From contig NZ_CP116967.1 of assembly GCF_032050975.1 (NCBI RefSeq), forward strand, positions 3,097,001-3,161,000: a stretch of 64,000 nucleotides of DNA. The letters run 5' to 3'. The stretch's first letter is position 1; each line of letters starts with the position of its first letter. Of this stretch, positions 7,498 to 17,245 are shown in pieces. This DNA comes from Candidatus Nitrospira allomarina. Its GTDB lineage: Bacteria; Nitrospirota; Nitrospiria; Nitrospirales; UBA8639. The notes beneath the pieces are model-generated. The model worked only from the letters and a program-made list of their open reading frames with translations. It had not been told where the DNA came from and searched no databases. The position numbers and the translations under genes were made by a program.

Positions 7498-8781
7498 TTA
7501 TGTCCTCTCCAAGATCGAAACGGTGATATAGGTCCCGGTGCCCGCATGACTATGGATGAGTCCACGTCGGGGATCGCGAAGTTGTAATGCCGGACTGCCT
7601 AAATGCTTCTCGATCGTGCCTTGTAGTTGCCAAAACGCAAAGACGGCCTGCATCAGACCTGTGGCTCCGACCGGATGGCCGCAGGCCAACAGTCCCCCGG
7701 ATGGATTCACGGGGAATCGCCCTTGATCCGGTAACGGCAAGTCATACTCAATCCCCGGCATGAACGGGATACCCTTTTCAATAAAACTGCCGCCTTCCCC
7801 ATATTTACACAACCCCAGGTCTTCATAGGTTTGAATTTCAGAGGAGGTATACGCATCGTGAAGTTCGACAAAGCTTAAATCTTCCAATGGATTCCGGATG
7901 CCGGCCATTTCGTAGGCCAGTTTTGCCGCCATTCGACCACCGCGAAAGGAATGCACCCCGGGGTATTTGAGCCGGGCATAATCGGATTCCTGCTCGTGCG
8001 GAAGCAGCGGAACTTTTCCATGCGGCCGGTCAGCCATGCGCATGGCATCTGACCCTGATCCTATGCCGGTGATGTGCACCGGCCGGTCACAGACCTGTTC
8101 CGCAATGGTTTCGTCAGCCAGAATGCAGACGGCTGCTCCATCGGACATGGTGCAGATATCTTCCATGGTCAATGGGGTGGCTACCATTGGGGATTCCCGA
8201 ACCTGTTTGACGGTGAGACGTTTCGCCTTCTGCGCATAGGGATTGTACAGGGCATTCAGATGATTTTTGACGGAGACCATAGCCATCTGTTCAACCGTGG
8301 TGCCAAATTCATGCATATGGCGATTGACCATCATGGCATAGTACCCGCTGTAAAACCCGCCGACCGGAAAGTCGAAATTCGTATCGGAAGCCAACGCAAT
8401 AAATTCGTTTCCCTTCCAGGTGTTGACCCGGGACATGGTTTCAAATCCATACGCCACACAGCAATGCATTCGTCCGGAGGCGATCGCTTCCCAGGCTGAT
8501 TGAAAACACAGGCCTCCCGTGGCTCCGCCCCCTTCGACCCGTTTTGACGGTTTAGGGCACAGTCCCAGGTAATCGTGTGCCATGCTGGCGGCTTTGAGCT
8601 GTCGGGTGAAATGATCTGAAAAATAGGAGCCGACCCCGCCATCAACCATGTCTTTCGATAAGCCAGGTACGTCCTGGAGGGCGGCGTCATAGGCTTCTTT
8701 GACCATCAGACGGAAATCTTTATCCGGATGGGCTTTGGCGAATTTTGTGATCCCACCACTGATCATATAGACCGGTCTCAT
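7498..8781 (-). CDS. Thiolase-superfamily protein lacking the catalytic cysteines
   Basis: 427 residues with the SCP2/lipid-transfer-protein type of thiolase fold. The usual nucleophile segment VE-x-x-C-A-S-G reads VEGGGATGG at 82-90, so Gly86 stands where Cys is expected; the nearest Cys is 92. GHPVGATG with His369 is kept, but the C-terminal C-x-G motif is replaced by HAGTG. Loss of the cysteines together with an adjacent DUF35 partner is the arrangement known from Ltp2-ChsH2 retro-aldolases acting on CoA thioesters, so a C-C lyase or aldolase role is more likely than Claisen thiolysis. The start overlaps the stop of the B12-binding subunit (TCAT 8778-8781). Confidence 0.85.
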   Translation of the reverse strand: MRPVYMISGGITKFAKAHPDKDFRLMVKEAYDAALQDVPGLSKDMVDGGVGSYFSDHFTRQLKAASMAHDYLGLCPKPSKRVEGGGATGGLCFQSAWEAIASGRMHCCVAYGFETMSRVNTWKGNEFIALASDTNFDFPVGGFYSGYYAMMVNRHMHEFGTTVEQMAMVSVKNHLNALYNPYAQKAKRLTVKQVRESPMVATPLTMEDICTMSDGAAVCILADETIAEQVCDRPVHITGIGSGSDAMRMADRPHGKVPLLPHEQESDYARLKYPGVHSFRGGRMAAKLAYEMAGIRNPLEDLSFVELHDAYTSSEIQTYEDLGLCKYGEGGSFIEKGIPFMPGIEYDLPLPDQGRFPVNPSGGLLACGHPVGATGLMQAVFAFWQLQGTIEKHLGSPALQLRDPRRGLIHSHAGTGTYITVSILERT

Positions 8782-9179
8782 CGGGGCAGTCCTTTTACGA
8801 ATTCCACAATGCGTGACATCGAGGTACCGGGAGGGAACAGGGCCCGCACACCGTTTTCCATCAGAGGGCCGACATCATCAGAGGGGATAATGCCTCCACC
8901 GAAGACGACGATATCCTCGGCATCATGCGTTTTTAGTAATTCCAGTACCCGTGGAAACAGAGAGGAATGGGCACCGGAATGAATGCTGAGGCCTATCGCG
9001 TTCACGTCTTCTTGAATGGCGATATTGACGACCTGCTCGGGGGTTTGATGTAACCCGGTATAAATGACCTCCACGCCGGAGTCTCGTAGGGCTCGTGCCA
9101 CCAGTTTCACGCCGCGATCGTGGCCATCCAAACCAACCTTTCCGATCAGGACTCGAATGGGCGTCGTCGCTGTGGTCAT
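8778..9179 (-). CDS. B12-binding small subunit of acyl-CoA mutase
   Basis: 133-residue cobalamin-binding Rossmann domain. DGHDRG at 18-23 is the D-x-H-x-x-G motif whose His20 is the lower axial ligand of cobalt. GLSIHSGAH and [10 protein letters not shown] match the later dimethylbenzimidazole-pocket segments. A free-standing small subunit is the layout of isobutyryl-CoA and 2-hydroxyisobutyryl-CoA mutases. It overlaps the MBL gene by four bases (9176-9179) and the thiolase-like gene by four bases, indicating translational coupling. Its partner is the large subunit at 10177-11844. Confidence 0.93.
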   Translation of the reverse strand: MTTATTPIRVLIGKVGLDGHDRGVKLVARALRDSGVEVIYTGLHQTPEQVVNIAIQEDVNAIGLSIHSGAHSSLFPRVLELLKTHDAEDIVVFGGGIIPSDDVGPLMENGVRALFPPGTSMSRIVEFVKGLPR

Positions 9180-10030
9180 GCTGTTCTCGCTTCCTCTGCA
9201 GGTTTCAAGAAGTATTTGCCTTCCGTGTCTTTGTGGACGTACCCCATCTCGATCCGGGGGTCATGTTCAAAAATCAGGAGCCATCCTTCTTCGTAGGCTT
9301 GATCAAGAATCCATCGTTTGGTTTCCAGCGTCTGTAGCGGAAAGAGGTCGTAGCCCATAATGTAGGGGAGCGGCAGGTGAGAGACCGTGGGAATACAATC
9401 ACCTAAAAAGAAGGCCGTGTGTCCTTCGGATTCAATTTTAATGCTTTGGTGGTATTTGGTATGACCGGGGGTAACCACCATCGAGACACCGGGCAGCCAC
9501 TCGGTCGTACCTGTGACAAACTCACACTGGTGATGTTCCAGAATAGGAATGAAATTTTCCTGACGGTAACTGGCCTTGGTCCGTTCATTCGCCTTGATGG
9601 CATCCTCAAATTCTCCGCGTTGCACCAGATAGCGGGCCATCGGAAACGTCGGGATCGTCTGTCCTTTTTCATTACACCGCGTGTTGCCTCCGGCATGATC
9701 GAAATGGAGATGGGTATTGATCACCATATCGATATCCTTCGGGGCAAGGCGGAAGTGGTGTAAGGCATCATGAAGGGAGAAGGATTGATCTACGGCAAAC
9801 ATTCGATGAAATTTTTTGTCCTGTTTTGAGCCCAGTCCCGTATCGACGAGGATGTTCTTCCCATGTGCCTGAATCAGCAGACAGGTCAAGCTGAGCGGGA
9901 TGCGGTGGTGATCGTCGGCGGGACAACATTTCTCCCAGAGCACTCTGGGGACCACCCCGAACATTGCTCCGCCGTCAAGCCGGAACCGGCCGTCTGTCAC
10001 AGGATAAATGTTAAATTGTCCAAGTTTCAC
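9176..10030 (-). CDS. MBL-fold metallo-hydrolase
   Basis: 284 residues. The metal-binding motif [10 protein letters not shown] places His107, His109, Asp111 and His112; later GHTKYH and GDCIP supply further ligands, and the closing His may be in EHDPRI. The family includes thioesterases, lactonases and glyoxalase II. Lying between the two mutase subunits, it may hydrolyse a CoA ester or remove a by-product, but no substrate can be read from the sequence. The gap to the large mutase subunit gene is 146 bases with no clear promoter. Confidence 0.85.
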   Translation of the reverse strand: MKLGQFNIYPVTDGRFRLDGGAMFGVVPRVLWEKCCPADDHHRIPLSLTCLLIQAHGKNILVDTGLGSKQDKKFHRMFAVDQSFSLHDALHHFRLAPKDIDMVINTHLHFDHAGGNTRCNEKGQTIPTFPMARYLVQRGEFEDAIKANERTKASYRQENFIPILEHHQCEFVTGTTEWLPGVSMVVTPGHTKYHQSIKIESEGHTAFFLGDCIPTVSHLPLPYIMGYDLFPLQTLETKRWILDQAYEEGWLLIFEHDPRIEMGYVHKDTEGKYFLKPAEEARTA

Positions 10031-10176
10031 AGGATTGGTCCCTTCTGTTTTGAGTTAAGGGTTTTCCGGCTACAGGAACAAGGATGAGATCTGTATGCCG
10101 GTTTGCTCTGTTACCTCCTTGCGAATTGGGTCCTAAAGGCCAACATGGCTTATGGTCCTCAGGCAGCGACAACAGT

Positions 10177-11844
10177 TCATAACACCACAGGTTCACGATA
10201 GGTTCCAAAGACTTCCTTTAAGGCTCCACACATTTCTCCCAATGTGGCCTTGGCTTTGACCGCGTGCATCAGGTGTGGCAACAGATTTTCGCCGGATTGC
10301 GCGAACCATTGAATTCCATGAAGCGCTTCAGTCACTTTCTTGGGGTCCCGTTTGGCGCGAAACGAACGTAATCGTTCCCGCTGATACTGTTCGACTTCCT
10401 TCCCGATTCGCAGGGTGGGAATGGTGTACTGCTCCGACTCAACGTACTCATTGACCCCGACGATGATGCGTTCTTTCCGGTCGATTTCTTCCTGGTAGTG
10501 CTGGGACGCCTCCAGAATTTCTCGTTGTGGGAACCCCCGTTCGATGGCGGCCAACATGCCACCCATGGCATCCAGCTTGCGAAAGTATTCGCGGGCATCT
10601 TCTTCCATCCGGTTGGTGAGGTGTTCAATAAAGTAGGAACCGGCCAGAGGATCAACCGTGTTGGTGACCCCGCTCTCATGAGCAATGATCTGTTGGATCC
10701 GTAACGCCAGCGTTACGGCCTCCTGAGTGGGCAGAGACAGCGTCTCATCCATGGAATTGGTATGGAGCGATTGCGTGCCGCCGAGCACAGCCGCCAGAGC
10801 CTGAAGGGTTGTGCGCACCACATTGTTCATGGGTTGCTGGGCCATGAGGGAACAGCCTGCTGTCTGGGCATGGCAGCGGAGCTGAAGCGAGCGTGGATTG
10901 TTGGGGTGGTATCGGTCTTTCATTTCCTGCGCCCACACGCGTCGTGCAGCACGAAACTTGGCAATTTCCTCAAAAAAGTCGTTATGCGAATTAAAGAAAA
11001 AGGACAGTTGCGGGGCAAAGGCGTCGATCGGCAATCCTGCCTGAACGGCGGCATCGACATAGGTCAGCCCGTCATACAGGGTAAAGGCCAGTTCCTGCAC
11101 GGCCGTGGATCCTGCTTCCCGAATGTGATACCCGCTGATGCTGATGGGATGCCATTTCGGTACGTATTCACTGCAGTAGCCGATGGTGTCCGTGATCAAT
11201 CGCATGTGGGGAGCAGGCGGAAACAACCATTCTTTTTGTGCGATATATTCTTTGAGAATATCGTTTTGAAGGGTGCCATTGAGCCGATTCAGGGGGATGC
11301 CTTGCCGTTCAGCCAGAGTGAGATACATGGCGAAGATTACCGCGGCCGGGCCATTAATCGTCATGGAAACCGATACCCGATCCAAAGGGATTCCGTTGAA
11401 GAGTGTGGCCATATCTTCCAGTGACGAGACCGCAACTCCACAATAGCCTACCTCCCCAAGAGCCTGCGGATCATCGGAATCCAGCCCCATGAGGGTCGGC
11501 ATATCAAACGCGACGCTAAGACCGGTCTGTCCCTGATCCAGGAGATATTTGAAACGGGCATTGGTGTCATGAGCCGTCCCGAATCCCGCGAATTGGCGCA
11601 TCGTCCATAGCCGACTGCGGTACATCGCCGGATGAATTCCACGTGTGTAGGGAAAGTCTCCAGGAAGCCCGAGGTCACGTTCAGGATCCCAATCTTTGAG
11701 GTCTTCCTGCGTATACCGATCGGCAATCGGCAGTCCGGACAAGGAGGTACACGGCGTCTTTCTGTCCTGAGGATGGGGAGAGGCCGGATGTTCTTCAGCC
11801 GAACACTTCTGATGGCCTACCGGTGAATCGTGAGCAATCTTCAT
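10177..11844 (-). CDS. icmA: B12-dependent acyl-CoA mutase large subunit, isobutyryl-CoA mutase type
   Basis: 555 residues: the substrate-binding TIM barrel of the methylmalonyl-CoA mutase family without a B12 domain. Two positions that set substrate choice can be read: RQFAGFG has Phe85 where methylmalonyl-CoA mutase has Tyr, and KEYIAQKEW has Gln203 where it has Arg. Phe plus Gln is the isobutyryl-CoA mutase pair; 2-hydroxyisobutyryl-CoA mutase has Ile and an Asp in place of the Ala of SVAFDMPT here. The predicted reaction is isobutyryl-CoA to n-butyryl-CoA. ATG 11842-11844 is chosen, with AGGA before it; a frame to 11916 overlaps the upstream gene and lacks a ribosome site. Confidence 0.9.
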   Translation of the reverse strand: MKIAHDSPVGHQKCSAEEHPASPHPQDRKTPCTSLSGLPIADRYTQEDLKDWDPERDLGLPGDFPYTRGIHPAMYRSRLWTMRQFAGFGTAHDTNARFKYLLDQGQTGLSVAFDMPTLMGLDSDDPQALGEVGYCGVAVSSLEDMATLFNGIPLDRVSVSMTINGPAAVIFAMYLTLAERQGIPLNRLNGTLQNDILKEYIAQKEWLFPPAPHMRLITDTIGYCSEYVPKWHPISISGYHIREAGSTAVQELAFTLYDGLTYVDAAVQAGLPIDAFAPQLSFFFNSHNDFFEEIAKFRAARRVWAQEMKDRYHPNNPRSLQLRCHAQTAGCSLMAQQPMNNVVRTTLQALAAVLGGTQSLHTNSMDETLSLPTQEAVTLALRIQQIIAHESGVTNTVDPLAGSYFIEHLTNRMEEDAREYFRKLDAMGGMLAAIERGFPQREILEASQHYQEEIDRKERIIVGVNEYVESEQYTIPTLRIGKEVEQYQRERLRSFRAKRDPKKVTEALHGIQWFAQSGENLLPHLMHAVKAKATLGEMCGALKEVFGTYREPVVL

Positions 11845-11867
11845 GGCGTCATATCCTGACAAGGGAA

Positions 11868-12731
11868 TCAAGGGTGATAGCTGTAGAATCCTTTTCCTGA
11901 CTTTCGACCCAACCAACCCGCCTCAACATATTTTCGAAGAAGCGGACACGGGCGAAACTTTTGATCGCCAAATTCTTGATATAAAATTTCGCAAATGTTG
12001 AGCACGGTATCCAAACCGATCCGATCGGCTAACGCCAGCGGCCCTACGGGATGGTTGGTGCCATGAGTCATGGCCTTGTCGATCATGTCCGCAGTGGCAA
12101 TGCCTTCGGCGAACGCAAAGATGGCTTCATTGACCATCGGCATGAGCAGGCGATTGACAATGAAACCTGGAGAATCTTTGGATTCCACCACAACTTTTCC
12201 CATGCGGTCGGCAAATCCGGCAAGAAGAGAGATGGTCTCATCGCTGGTGCGCAACCCTCGAACGAGTTCCACCAATTTCATGACCGGGACCGGATTCATA
12301 AAATGCATGCCGGCTACCTGAGCGTCCCGCCCCGACATGGCCCCTAATTTTGTGATGGATATCGAGGAGGTATTGCTGGCCAGGATCACATCCGGTTTGC
12401 AGATGGCTCCAAGCTGTCGGAACAGCTCGCATTTCATTTCAGAATTTTCGGGTGCGGCTTCCAGGATCAGGTGACGATCAGTCATGTCCCCGAGGGATTG
12501 GGTGGTCCGGATTCGTTTCAAGGCCGCTTCCCCCTCCGAAGCCGGGATGATGCCATCCTGAATTTGTTTGTCGAATCCCTTGTGAATGCGTTCAAGTGCC
12601 GCTTCCAGGGATCCGGTGTGGATATCGTAGAGGAGGACCTCACAGCCTGCGAGCGCAGATACAAACGCAATGCCCGCACCCATTTGACCGGCTCCTACGA
12701 CACCCATGGTTTGTATGGCCTGTGATGGCAT
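11868..12731 (-). CDS. 3-hydroxyacyl-CoA dehydrogenase (3-hydroxybutyryl-CoA type)
   Basis: 287-residue NAD(P)-dependent enzyme of the short PaaH/Hbd type. [13 protein letters not shown] at 10-22 is the Rossmann loop, SNTSSISIT and [15 protein letters not shown] carry the catalytic Ser and His region, and [18 protein letters not shown] the dimer helix. It would oxidise 3-hydroxybutyryl-CoA to acetoacetyl-CoA ahead of the thiolase encoded just upstream. ATG 12729-12731 with GGAGAAG before it is preferred over a TTG 21 bases further up. It is 50 bases after the thiolase gene and 23 bases before the mutase large subunit. Confidence 0.93.
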   Translation of the reverse strand: MPSQAIQTMGVVGAGQMGAGIAFVSALAGCEVLLYDIHTGSLEAALERIHKGFDKQIQDGIIPASEGEAALKRIRTTQSLGDMTDRHLILEAAPENSEMKCELFRQLGAICKPDVILASNTSSISITKLGAMSGRDAQVAGMHFMNPVPVMKLVELVRGLRTSDETISLLAGFADRMGKVVVESKDSPGFIVNRLLMPMVNEAIFAFAEGIATADMIDKAMTHGTNHPVGPLALADRIGLDTVLNICEILYQEFGDQKFRPCPLLRKYVEAGWLGRKSGKGFYSYHP

Positions 12732-12781
12732 GTTCGCTTCTTCTCCAGTCAAAACAGAAACGTGATCGAGAATACTATGCG

Positions 12782-13972
12782 CTAGGTCATGCGTTCGATC
12801 ACCACAGCCAGGGCTTCGCCTCCACCAATACAGAGACTGGCAAGCCCCAAACGGCCACCTCTGGCTTCCAGTGCGTAAAGCAGTGTGGTCATAATCCGTG
12901 AGCCGGTAGCTCCGATTGGATGGCCAAGCGCCACGGCGCCTCCGTTCACATTGACTTTTGCCGGGTCCAGGCTGAGTTCCCGGTTAATTGCAAGAGACAC
13001 CGAGCTAAAGGCTTCATTGATTTCAAAGAGATCAATCCGCTCGATCGACAGGTTTGTCTGCTTTAGAACTTTTGTGATGGCGTGAACCGGGGCCATGGTA
13101 AACCACTCCGGTGCTAATGCGGCGCCGGCATACCCGATGATTCGTGCCAACGGTTTGATGCCATGGCGTTCGGCCTCTCTTTCTTCCATCAGAACAAGGG
13201 CAGCCGCACCGTCATTGCAAGATGGGGAATTGCCGACTGTCAACACGCCGTCTTCTTTGAACGCCGGCTTCAAGCTGGCAAGTTTTTCAAGATTCACGCG
13301 ATTCGGTTCCTCATCGTCGGTGACGAGAAGGGGCTCGCCTTTTTTTTGAGGCACTTCGACGGAAACAATTTCCTGTTTGAATGCGCCATTCGCGATGGCC
13401 ATGCGGGCCCGGCGGTAGCTTTCAATCGTAAAGTCATCAAGGGCCTGCCGGCTCAGTTGATACTTGGACGCGCAGAGTTCCCCACCCTGACCCATATGGA
13501 AATCGTTATAGACGTCCCAGAGTCCATCCTTAATCAGGCTATCGACCAGTTCCCCATGGCCCAGCCGGTAGCCTTGTCTGGCCCTGGTCAGGAGGTAGGG
13601 GGCGCCGGTCATGCTTTCCATGCCTCCGGCAACCAGAATGCGGGCTTCCCCTAATTTGATGGCTTGAGTGGCCATAATGATGGCCATGAGACTGGATCCG
13701 CAGACCTTGTTGATGGTGGTTGCGCCCACTGAGTCGGGCAGGCCGGCTCCAAGCGCGGCCTGCCGAGCGGGTGCCTGTCCGAGACCGGCAGCCAGCACGC
13801 AACCCATATAGACCTCGTCCACCAACGCCCCTGACAAGTGAACGCGATGTAAGCTTTCCCCAATGGCCAGGCTTCCGAGTTTCGTCGCGGGAACCGGGCT
13901 GAAGACCCCCTGAAAGCTTCCCATGGGAGTGCGGACCGCACTCACAATAACCGCATGTCTAACATCCTTCAT
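12782..13972 (-). CDS. Acetyl-CoA acetyltransferase (thiolase)
   Basis: 396-residue classical thiolase. Cys91 in NKVCGSSL is the acylated nucleophile, His351 in GHPIGATG and Cys381 in CIGGGEA complete the active site. Length and motifs match biosynthetic and degradative acetoacetyl-CoA thiolases. In this operon it would cleave acetoacetyl-CoA to two acetyl-CoA. Its start overlaps the E2 stop by four bases (13969-13972). It is the intact counterpart to the cysteine-less thiolase-like protein encoded 5 kb downstream in the same operon. Confidence 0.95.
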   Translation of the reverse strand: MKDVRHAVIVSAVRTPMGSFQGVFSPVPATKLGSLAIGESLHRVHLSGALVDEVYMGCVLAAGLGQAPARQAALGAGLPDSVGATTINKVCGSSLMAIIMATQAIKLGEARILVAGGMESMTGAPYLLTRARQGYRLGHGELVDSLIKDGLWDVYNDFHMGQGGELCASKYQLSRQALDDFTIESYRRARMAIANGAFKQEIVSVEVPQKKGEPLLVTDDEEPNRVNLEKLASLKPAFKEDGVLTVGNSPSCNDGAAALVLMEEREAERHGIKPLARIIGYAGAALAPEWFTMAPVHAITKVLKQTNLSIERIDLFEINEAFSSVSLAINRELSLDPAKVNVNGGAVALGHPIGATGSRIMTTLLYALEARGGRLGLASLCIGGGEALAVVIERMT

Positions 13973-15150
13973 GAGGTGACCTCCCAGGACGGTTGTTCCA
14001 GGACAGATTTCACCATGAGCATAAATTGATCTGCCGTGGCTCCATCGATGACCCGATGATCAAAGGCAAGGCTCAAGTAGGCCATGGGGCGGACTTCAAT
14101 TGACTCGTTCACGACCACTGCTCGCCGCTGAACAGCGCCAACTCCAAGAATGGCGATTTGCGGTTGGTTGATGATCGGAGTGCTAAAGAGGCTGCCAGTC
14201 CCTCCATGATTGGTGATGGTGAAGGTTCCTCCTTGGACTTCCTCGGGCTGGAGTTGTTTGCTTCGTGCCCGTTGAGACAGATCAGCGACTTCTTTACCCA
14301 ATTGCCGAAGATCTTTTTGAGCGGCATGTTTGACAACGGGAACCAATAATCCTTCTTCTACGGCGACAGCTATACCGATATGCACGGCATGCCTGAGGAT
14401 CAGACCTTTGGCAGACCAGGAGGAATTGAGAATCGGAAAGGCGTTGATTCCCTGCGTGACCGCTTTGATCACAAAAGGCAGATAGGTCAGGTGCAACTTC
14501 TGTCTAGGGGGTTCGATTGTTGTGAAGTCGGCTTCAAAAAACGTCACCACGTGGGCTGCGGTCTGTCGACTCTTGACCATGCGTTCCGCAATCGTTCGTC
14601 GCATGGAACTTAAGGGAATCACCTCTTCATCAAGGGAAGGGGACACTGATGCGGGTTGTCCCTTTAGCGAATCGCCGGACTCTTTTCCGGGCAGGCCCTG
14701 CTTGTCCAGGTACTCCAGGATGTCCTTTTTGGTAATCCGTCCATTCATGCCGGTTCCGGTGATGCGGCTGAGGTCCACCTGGTGCTTCGCGGCAAGGTCT
14801 CGAACAGCCGGTGAAAGGAGTTCAGGGGATCCTGAGATCGTTGACTGGCCGTGACCGGACGATACCGGTGATTGAATTGTGCTTGTCGGGGAATCACCGT
14901 TTCCGGATTCGGAATGGTAATCGAGTCGCGCGAGAAGAGTGCCCACCGGGACCGTTTCCCCTTCCTGAATCAAAATCTCGGTTAAGGCTCCGGTCGCCGG
15001 TGAAGGAATATCCAATGCGACCTTATCGGTTTCCACCTCTAACAGGGATTCATCTTTTTTCACCTGTGCCCCCAGCGGAACGAGCCATTTCACAATGGTG
15101 CCTTCGGCAATGCTTTCACCTAACTGCGGCATGACGATGTCGGTGGCCAT
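13969..15150 (-). CDS. 2-oxoacid dehydrogenase E2, dihydrolipoamide acyltransferase
   Basis: 393 residues. One lipoyl domain with Lys43 in VETDKVALD, a variable linker, a peripheral-subunit-binding domain around SPAVRDLAAKHQVDL, and a catalytic domain ending with FDHRVIDG (His365, Asp369). It transfers the acyl group from lipoamide to CoA. ATG 15148-15150 with GGGGAG upstream is the start; the frame stays open to 15342, but that stretch overlaps E1 beta and is not E2-like. E3 (lipoamide dehydrogenase) is not in the window and must come from elsewhere. Confidence 0.93.
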   Translation of the reverse strand: MATDIVMPQLGESIAEGTIVKWLVPLGAQVKKDESLLEVETDKVALDIPSPATGALTEILIQEGETVPVGTLLARLDYHSESGNGDSPTSTIQSPVSSGHGQSTISGSPELLSPAVRDLAAKHQVDLSRITGTGMNGRITKKDILEYLDKQGLPGKESGDSLKGQPASVSPSLDEEVIPLSSMRRTIAERMVKSRQTAAHVVTFFEADFTTIEPPRQKLHLTYLPFVIKAVTQGINAFPILNSSWSAKGLILRHAVHIGIAVAVEEGLLVPVVKHAAQKDLRQLGKEVADLSQRARSKQLQPEEVQGGTFTITNHGGTGSLFSTPIINQPQIAILGVGAVQRRAVVVNESIEVRPMAYLSLAFDHRVIDGATADQFMLMVKSVLEQPSWEVTS

Positions 15151-15169
15151 GAATTGCTCCCCTGTGTAA

Positions 15170-16162
15170 TCAATAGGCCGCCAATTGGCGGGCGGCAGTG
15201 ATGACGTCATGAGCGTTCGGAAGAAAAAAGTCTTCCAGCGGGGGACTATAGGGCACGGGAATATCGGGGGCTGCGATCCGCATAATCGGCGCATCAAGCG
15301 CGTTGAAGCATTCTTCAGCCAGAATCGCGGCAATCTCTCCACCGATGCCTCCGGTCTTCGTATCTTCGTGGAGAATAATCACTTTGCCCGTTTTTCGAAC
15401 AGAGTTTTTGACCGTGTCGGTATCAAGGGGGCTCAGGGTACGAAGATCCACGACTTCCATGTCGATCCCCTCCTGATCCAAGGCCTCTGCTGCCTCTAAT
15501 GCCACGTGGACCATGGCTCCATAGGTGATGACGGACATCTCGCTTCCTGTCCGTTTGATCTCCGCTTCTCCGATCGGGACGATATAATCTTTAGCAGGAA
15601 GCATCTCCTTCACGCGCCGATACAGAAATTTATGCTCAAAATAAATGACGGGGTTATGATCACGGATAGCGGCTTTCAACAATCCTTTGGCGTCATAGGC
15701 GGTTGAGGGCGCCACCAGTTTCAACCCGGGGGTATGAAAGAACCAGGCTTCCGGGCACACGGAATGGAACGGCCCTCCATGAGTCCCTCCCCCGAAGGGT
15801 GCGCGAATGACCAGAGGCACCTCTGCTCCCCAGCGATAATGATTCTTGGCGGCCATCTCGGTAATTTGATCGAACGCACAGGAAATGAAATCCGCAAATT
15901 GCATTTCCACCACGGGTCTCATGCCCATCATCGCCGCTCCGATCGCGGCGCCGACCATTCCCGATTCCGCCAGAGGGGTGTCCAGCACTCTCCATTCACC
16001 ATACTTATCTTGGAACCCTTCGGTGACACGAAATGCCCCGCCGTAAGGGCCGATATCCTCTCCCATCAGGAAGACCCGCTCATCCTGGCTCATTTCTTCA
16101 TCAAGGGCTTGCGAGATGGCTTCCAGATAGGTCACTTCATGTGTGATGGCGGATGTGGTCAT
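15170..16162 (-). CDS. 2-oxoacid dehydrogenase E1 beta subunit
   Basis: 330 residues, transketolase-like pyrimidine-binding and C-terminal domains. FLMGEDIGPYGGAFRVTEGF, DTPLAESGMVGAAIGAA and PFGGGTHGGPFHS are standard E1 beta blocks of the branched-chain and pyruvate type. The C-terminal part (ILHEDTKTGGIGGEIAAIL) also fits. It pairs with E1 alpha, whose stop overlaps this start codon by four bases (16159-16162). Confidence 0.94.
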   Translation of the reverse strand: MTTSAITHEVTYLEAISQALDEEMSQDERVFLMGEDIGPYGGAFRVTEGFQDKYGEWRVLDTPLAESGMVGAAIGAAMMGMRPVVEMQFADFISCAFDQITEMAAKNHYRWGAEVPLVIRAPFGGGTHGGPFHSVCPEAWFFHTPGLKLVAPSTAYDAKGLLKAAIRDHNPVIYFEHKFLYRRVKEMLPAKDYIVPIGEAEIKRTGSEMSVITYGAMVHVALEAAEALDQEGIDMEVVDLRTLSPLDTDTVKNSVRKTGKVIILHEDTKTGGIGGEIAAILAEECFNALDAPIMRIAAPDIPVPYSPPLEDFFLPNAHDVITAARQLAAY

Positions 16163-17142
16163 ATCAGTACCTCCACGGGATTAGCCGCAAAGACGCCTTC
16201 CAACGCTTCCGGACCTTCCGGAAGAGGGCTTTGTTCCGCGAACTCCAAAGCGGATTCAATTTCCTTTTCAACCCTCATATGAATTTCCTGGAATTCGGGT
16301 TGACCGGCATACCCCAATTTTTTCAGCCGACGTTCCGCCTGCAGAATGGGGTCTTTCTTCTTCCACTCCTCCAGGAGTTCCCGAGGCACATATTTGGCGG
16401 AATCATGTTCCGAATGCCCGTGCATACGCATGGTTTTGCATTCGATAAAGGTGGGACCCCCTCCGTCCCTTGTACGTTGAAAGGCCCGTTGTGCGGTCAG
16501 ATAGACGGAGGCGACATCGTTTCCGTCCACAATTTCACCGGGGATGGCATAGGCTTTTGCCCGCTCGACGACATCTTTGATGGCCATCTGATGGTGAAGA
16601 GGGGTGGAGTAGGCGTATTGGTTGTTATTGCAAAAGAACACCACCGGCAGCCGGCGAACGGACGCGAAGTTCAACGCTTCATGAAAATCCCCGCGACTGG
16701 TCCCTCCATCTCCTGTATTCGCGGCGACAATACGGGTTTCGCCACGGAGCTTAAACGCCAGAGCCACTCCGGTCGCAACGGGAAGATTGTCAGCCAGATG
16801 ACTGACAAAGGCGATGATGCCACGTTTCAGATCGCCCATATGCACGTTGCCGTCCTTCCCTTTGGTGGGTCCGGTGCGCTTGCCAAGATATTGCGCTAAG
16901 ACCTCACCCGGCGTAATGCCTCTGACTAAAAACGCACCCATATCGCGATGGAAGGGGGCGATAATGTCATCCGCCTGCAGGGCGGAAGCATAGCCCACCG
17001 AAATCGCCTCCATTCCATGGCTGGTGTACGCACCACCGACGATGCGACCTTGCCGGTACAGCGTGGTCACTCGTTCCTCCAACGCTCTGGTGAGTTTAAG
17101 GAAATAATAGAGGTGGAGAAATTCAGATTGTGAAATCTCCAT
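16159..17142 (-). CDS. 2-oxoacid dehydrogenase E1 alpha subunit, branched-chain type
   Basis: 327-residue thiamine-diphosphate subunit. The TPP motif GDGGTSRGDFHEALNF runs 144-159. Segments such as HLADNLPVATGVALAFK, FFCNNNQYAYSTP and HGHSEHD resemble branched-chain 2-oxoacid dehydrogenase more than pyruvate dehydrogenase, though acetoin dehydrogenase cannot be excluded. ATG 17140-17142 is chosen because AAGGAGAG lies directly before it; an ATG eight codons earlier would contain that site. Predicted substrates are the keto acids of valine, leucine or isoleucine. Confidence 0.9.
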   Translation of the reverse strand: MEISQSEFLHLYYFLKLTRALEERVTTLYRQGRIVGGAYTSHGMEAISVGYASALQADDIIAPFHRDMGAFLVRGITPGEVLAQYLGKRTGPTKGKDGNVHMGDLKRGIIAFVSHLADNLPVATGVALAFKLRGETRIVAANTGDGGTSRGDFHEALNFASVRRLPVVFFCNNNQYAYSTPLHHQMAIKDVVERAKAYAIPGEIVDGNDVASVYLTAQRAFQRTRDGGGPTFIECKTMRMHGHSEHDSAKYVPRELLEEWKKKDPILQAERRLKKLGYAGQPEFQEIHMRVEKEIESALEFAEQSPLPEGPEALEGVFAANPVEVLI

Positions 17143-17245
17143 AACACTCTCCTTCTGTCTAGACATGAATAATTATCCTCTTGTTGGTCATTGGGTGTGG
17201 TATGGGTGATCCGTCATGTCCACTACTCATTCAATGGCGGCCTCC

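Noticed and set aside
10177-11916. Longer start of the mutase large subunit at 11916
   Set aside because: The extra 24 codons overlap the dehydrogenase gene and lack a ribosome site, while ATG 11844 has AGGA before it.
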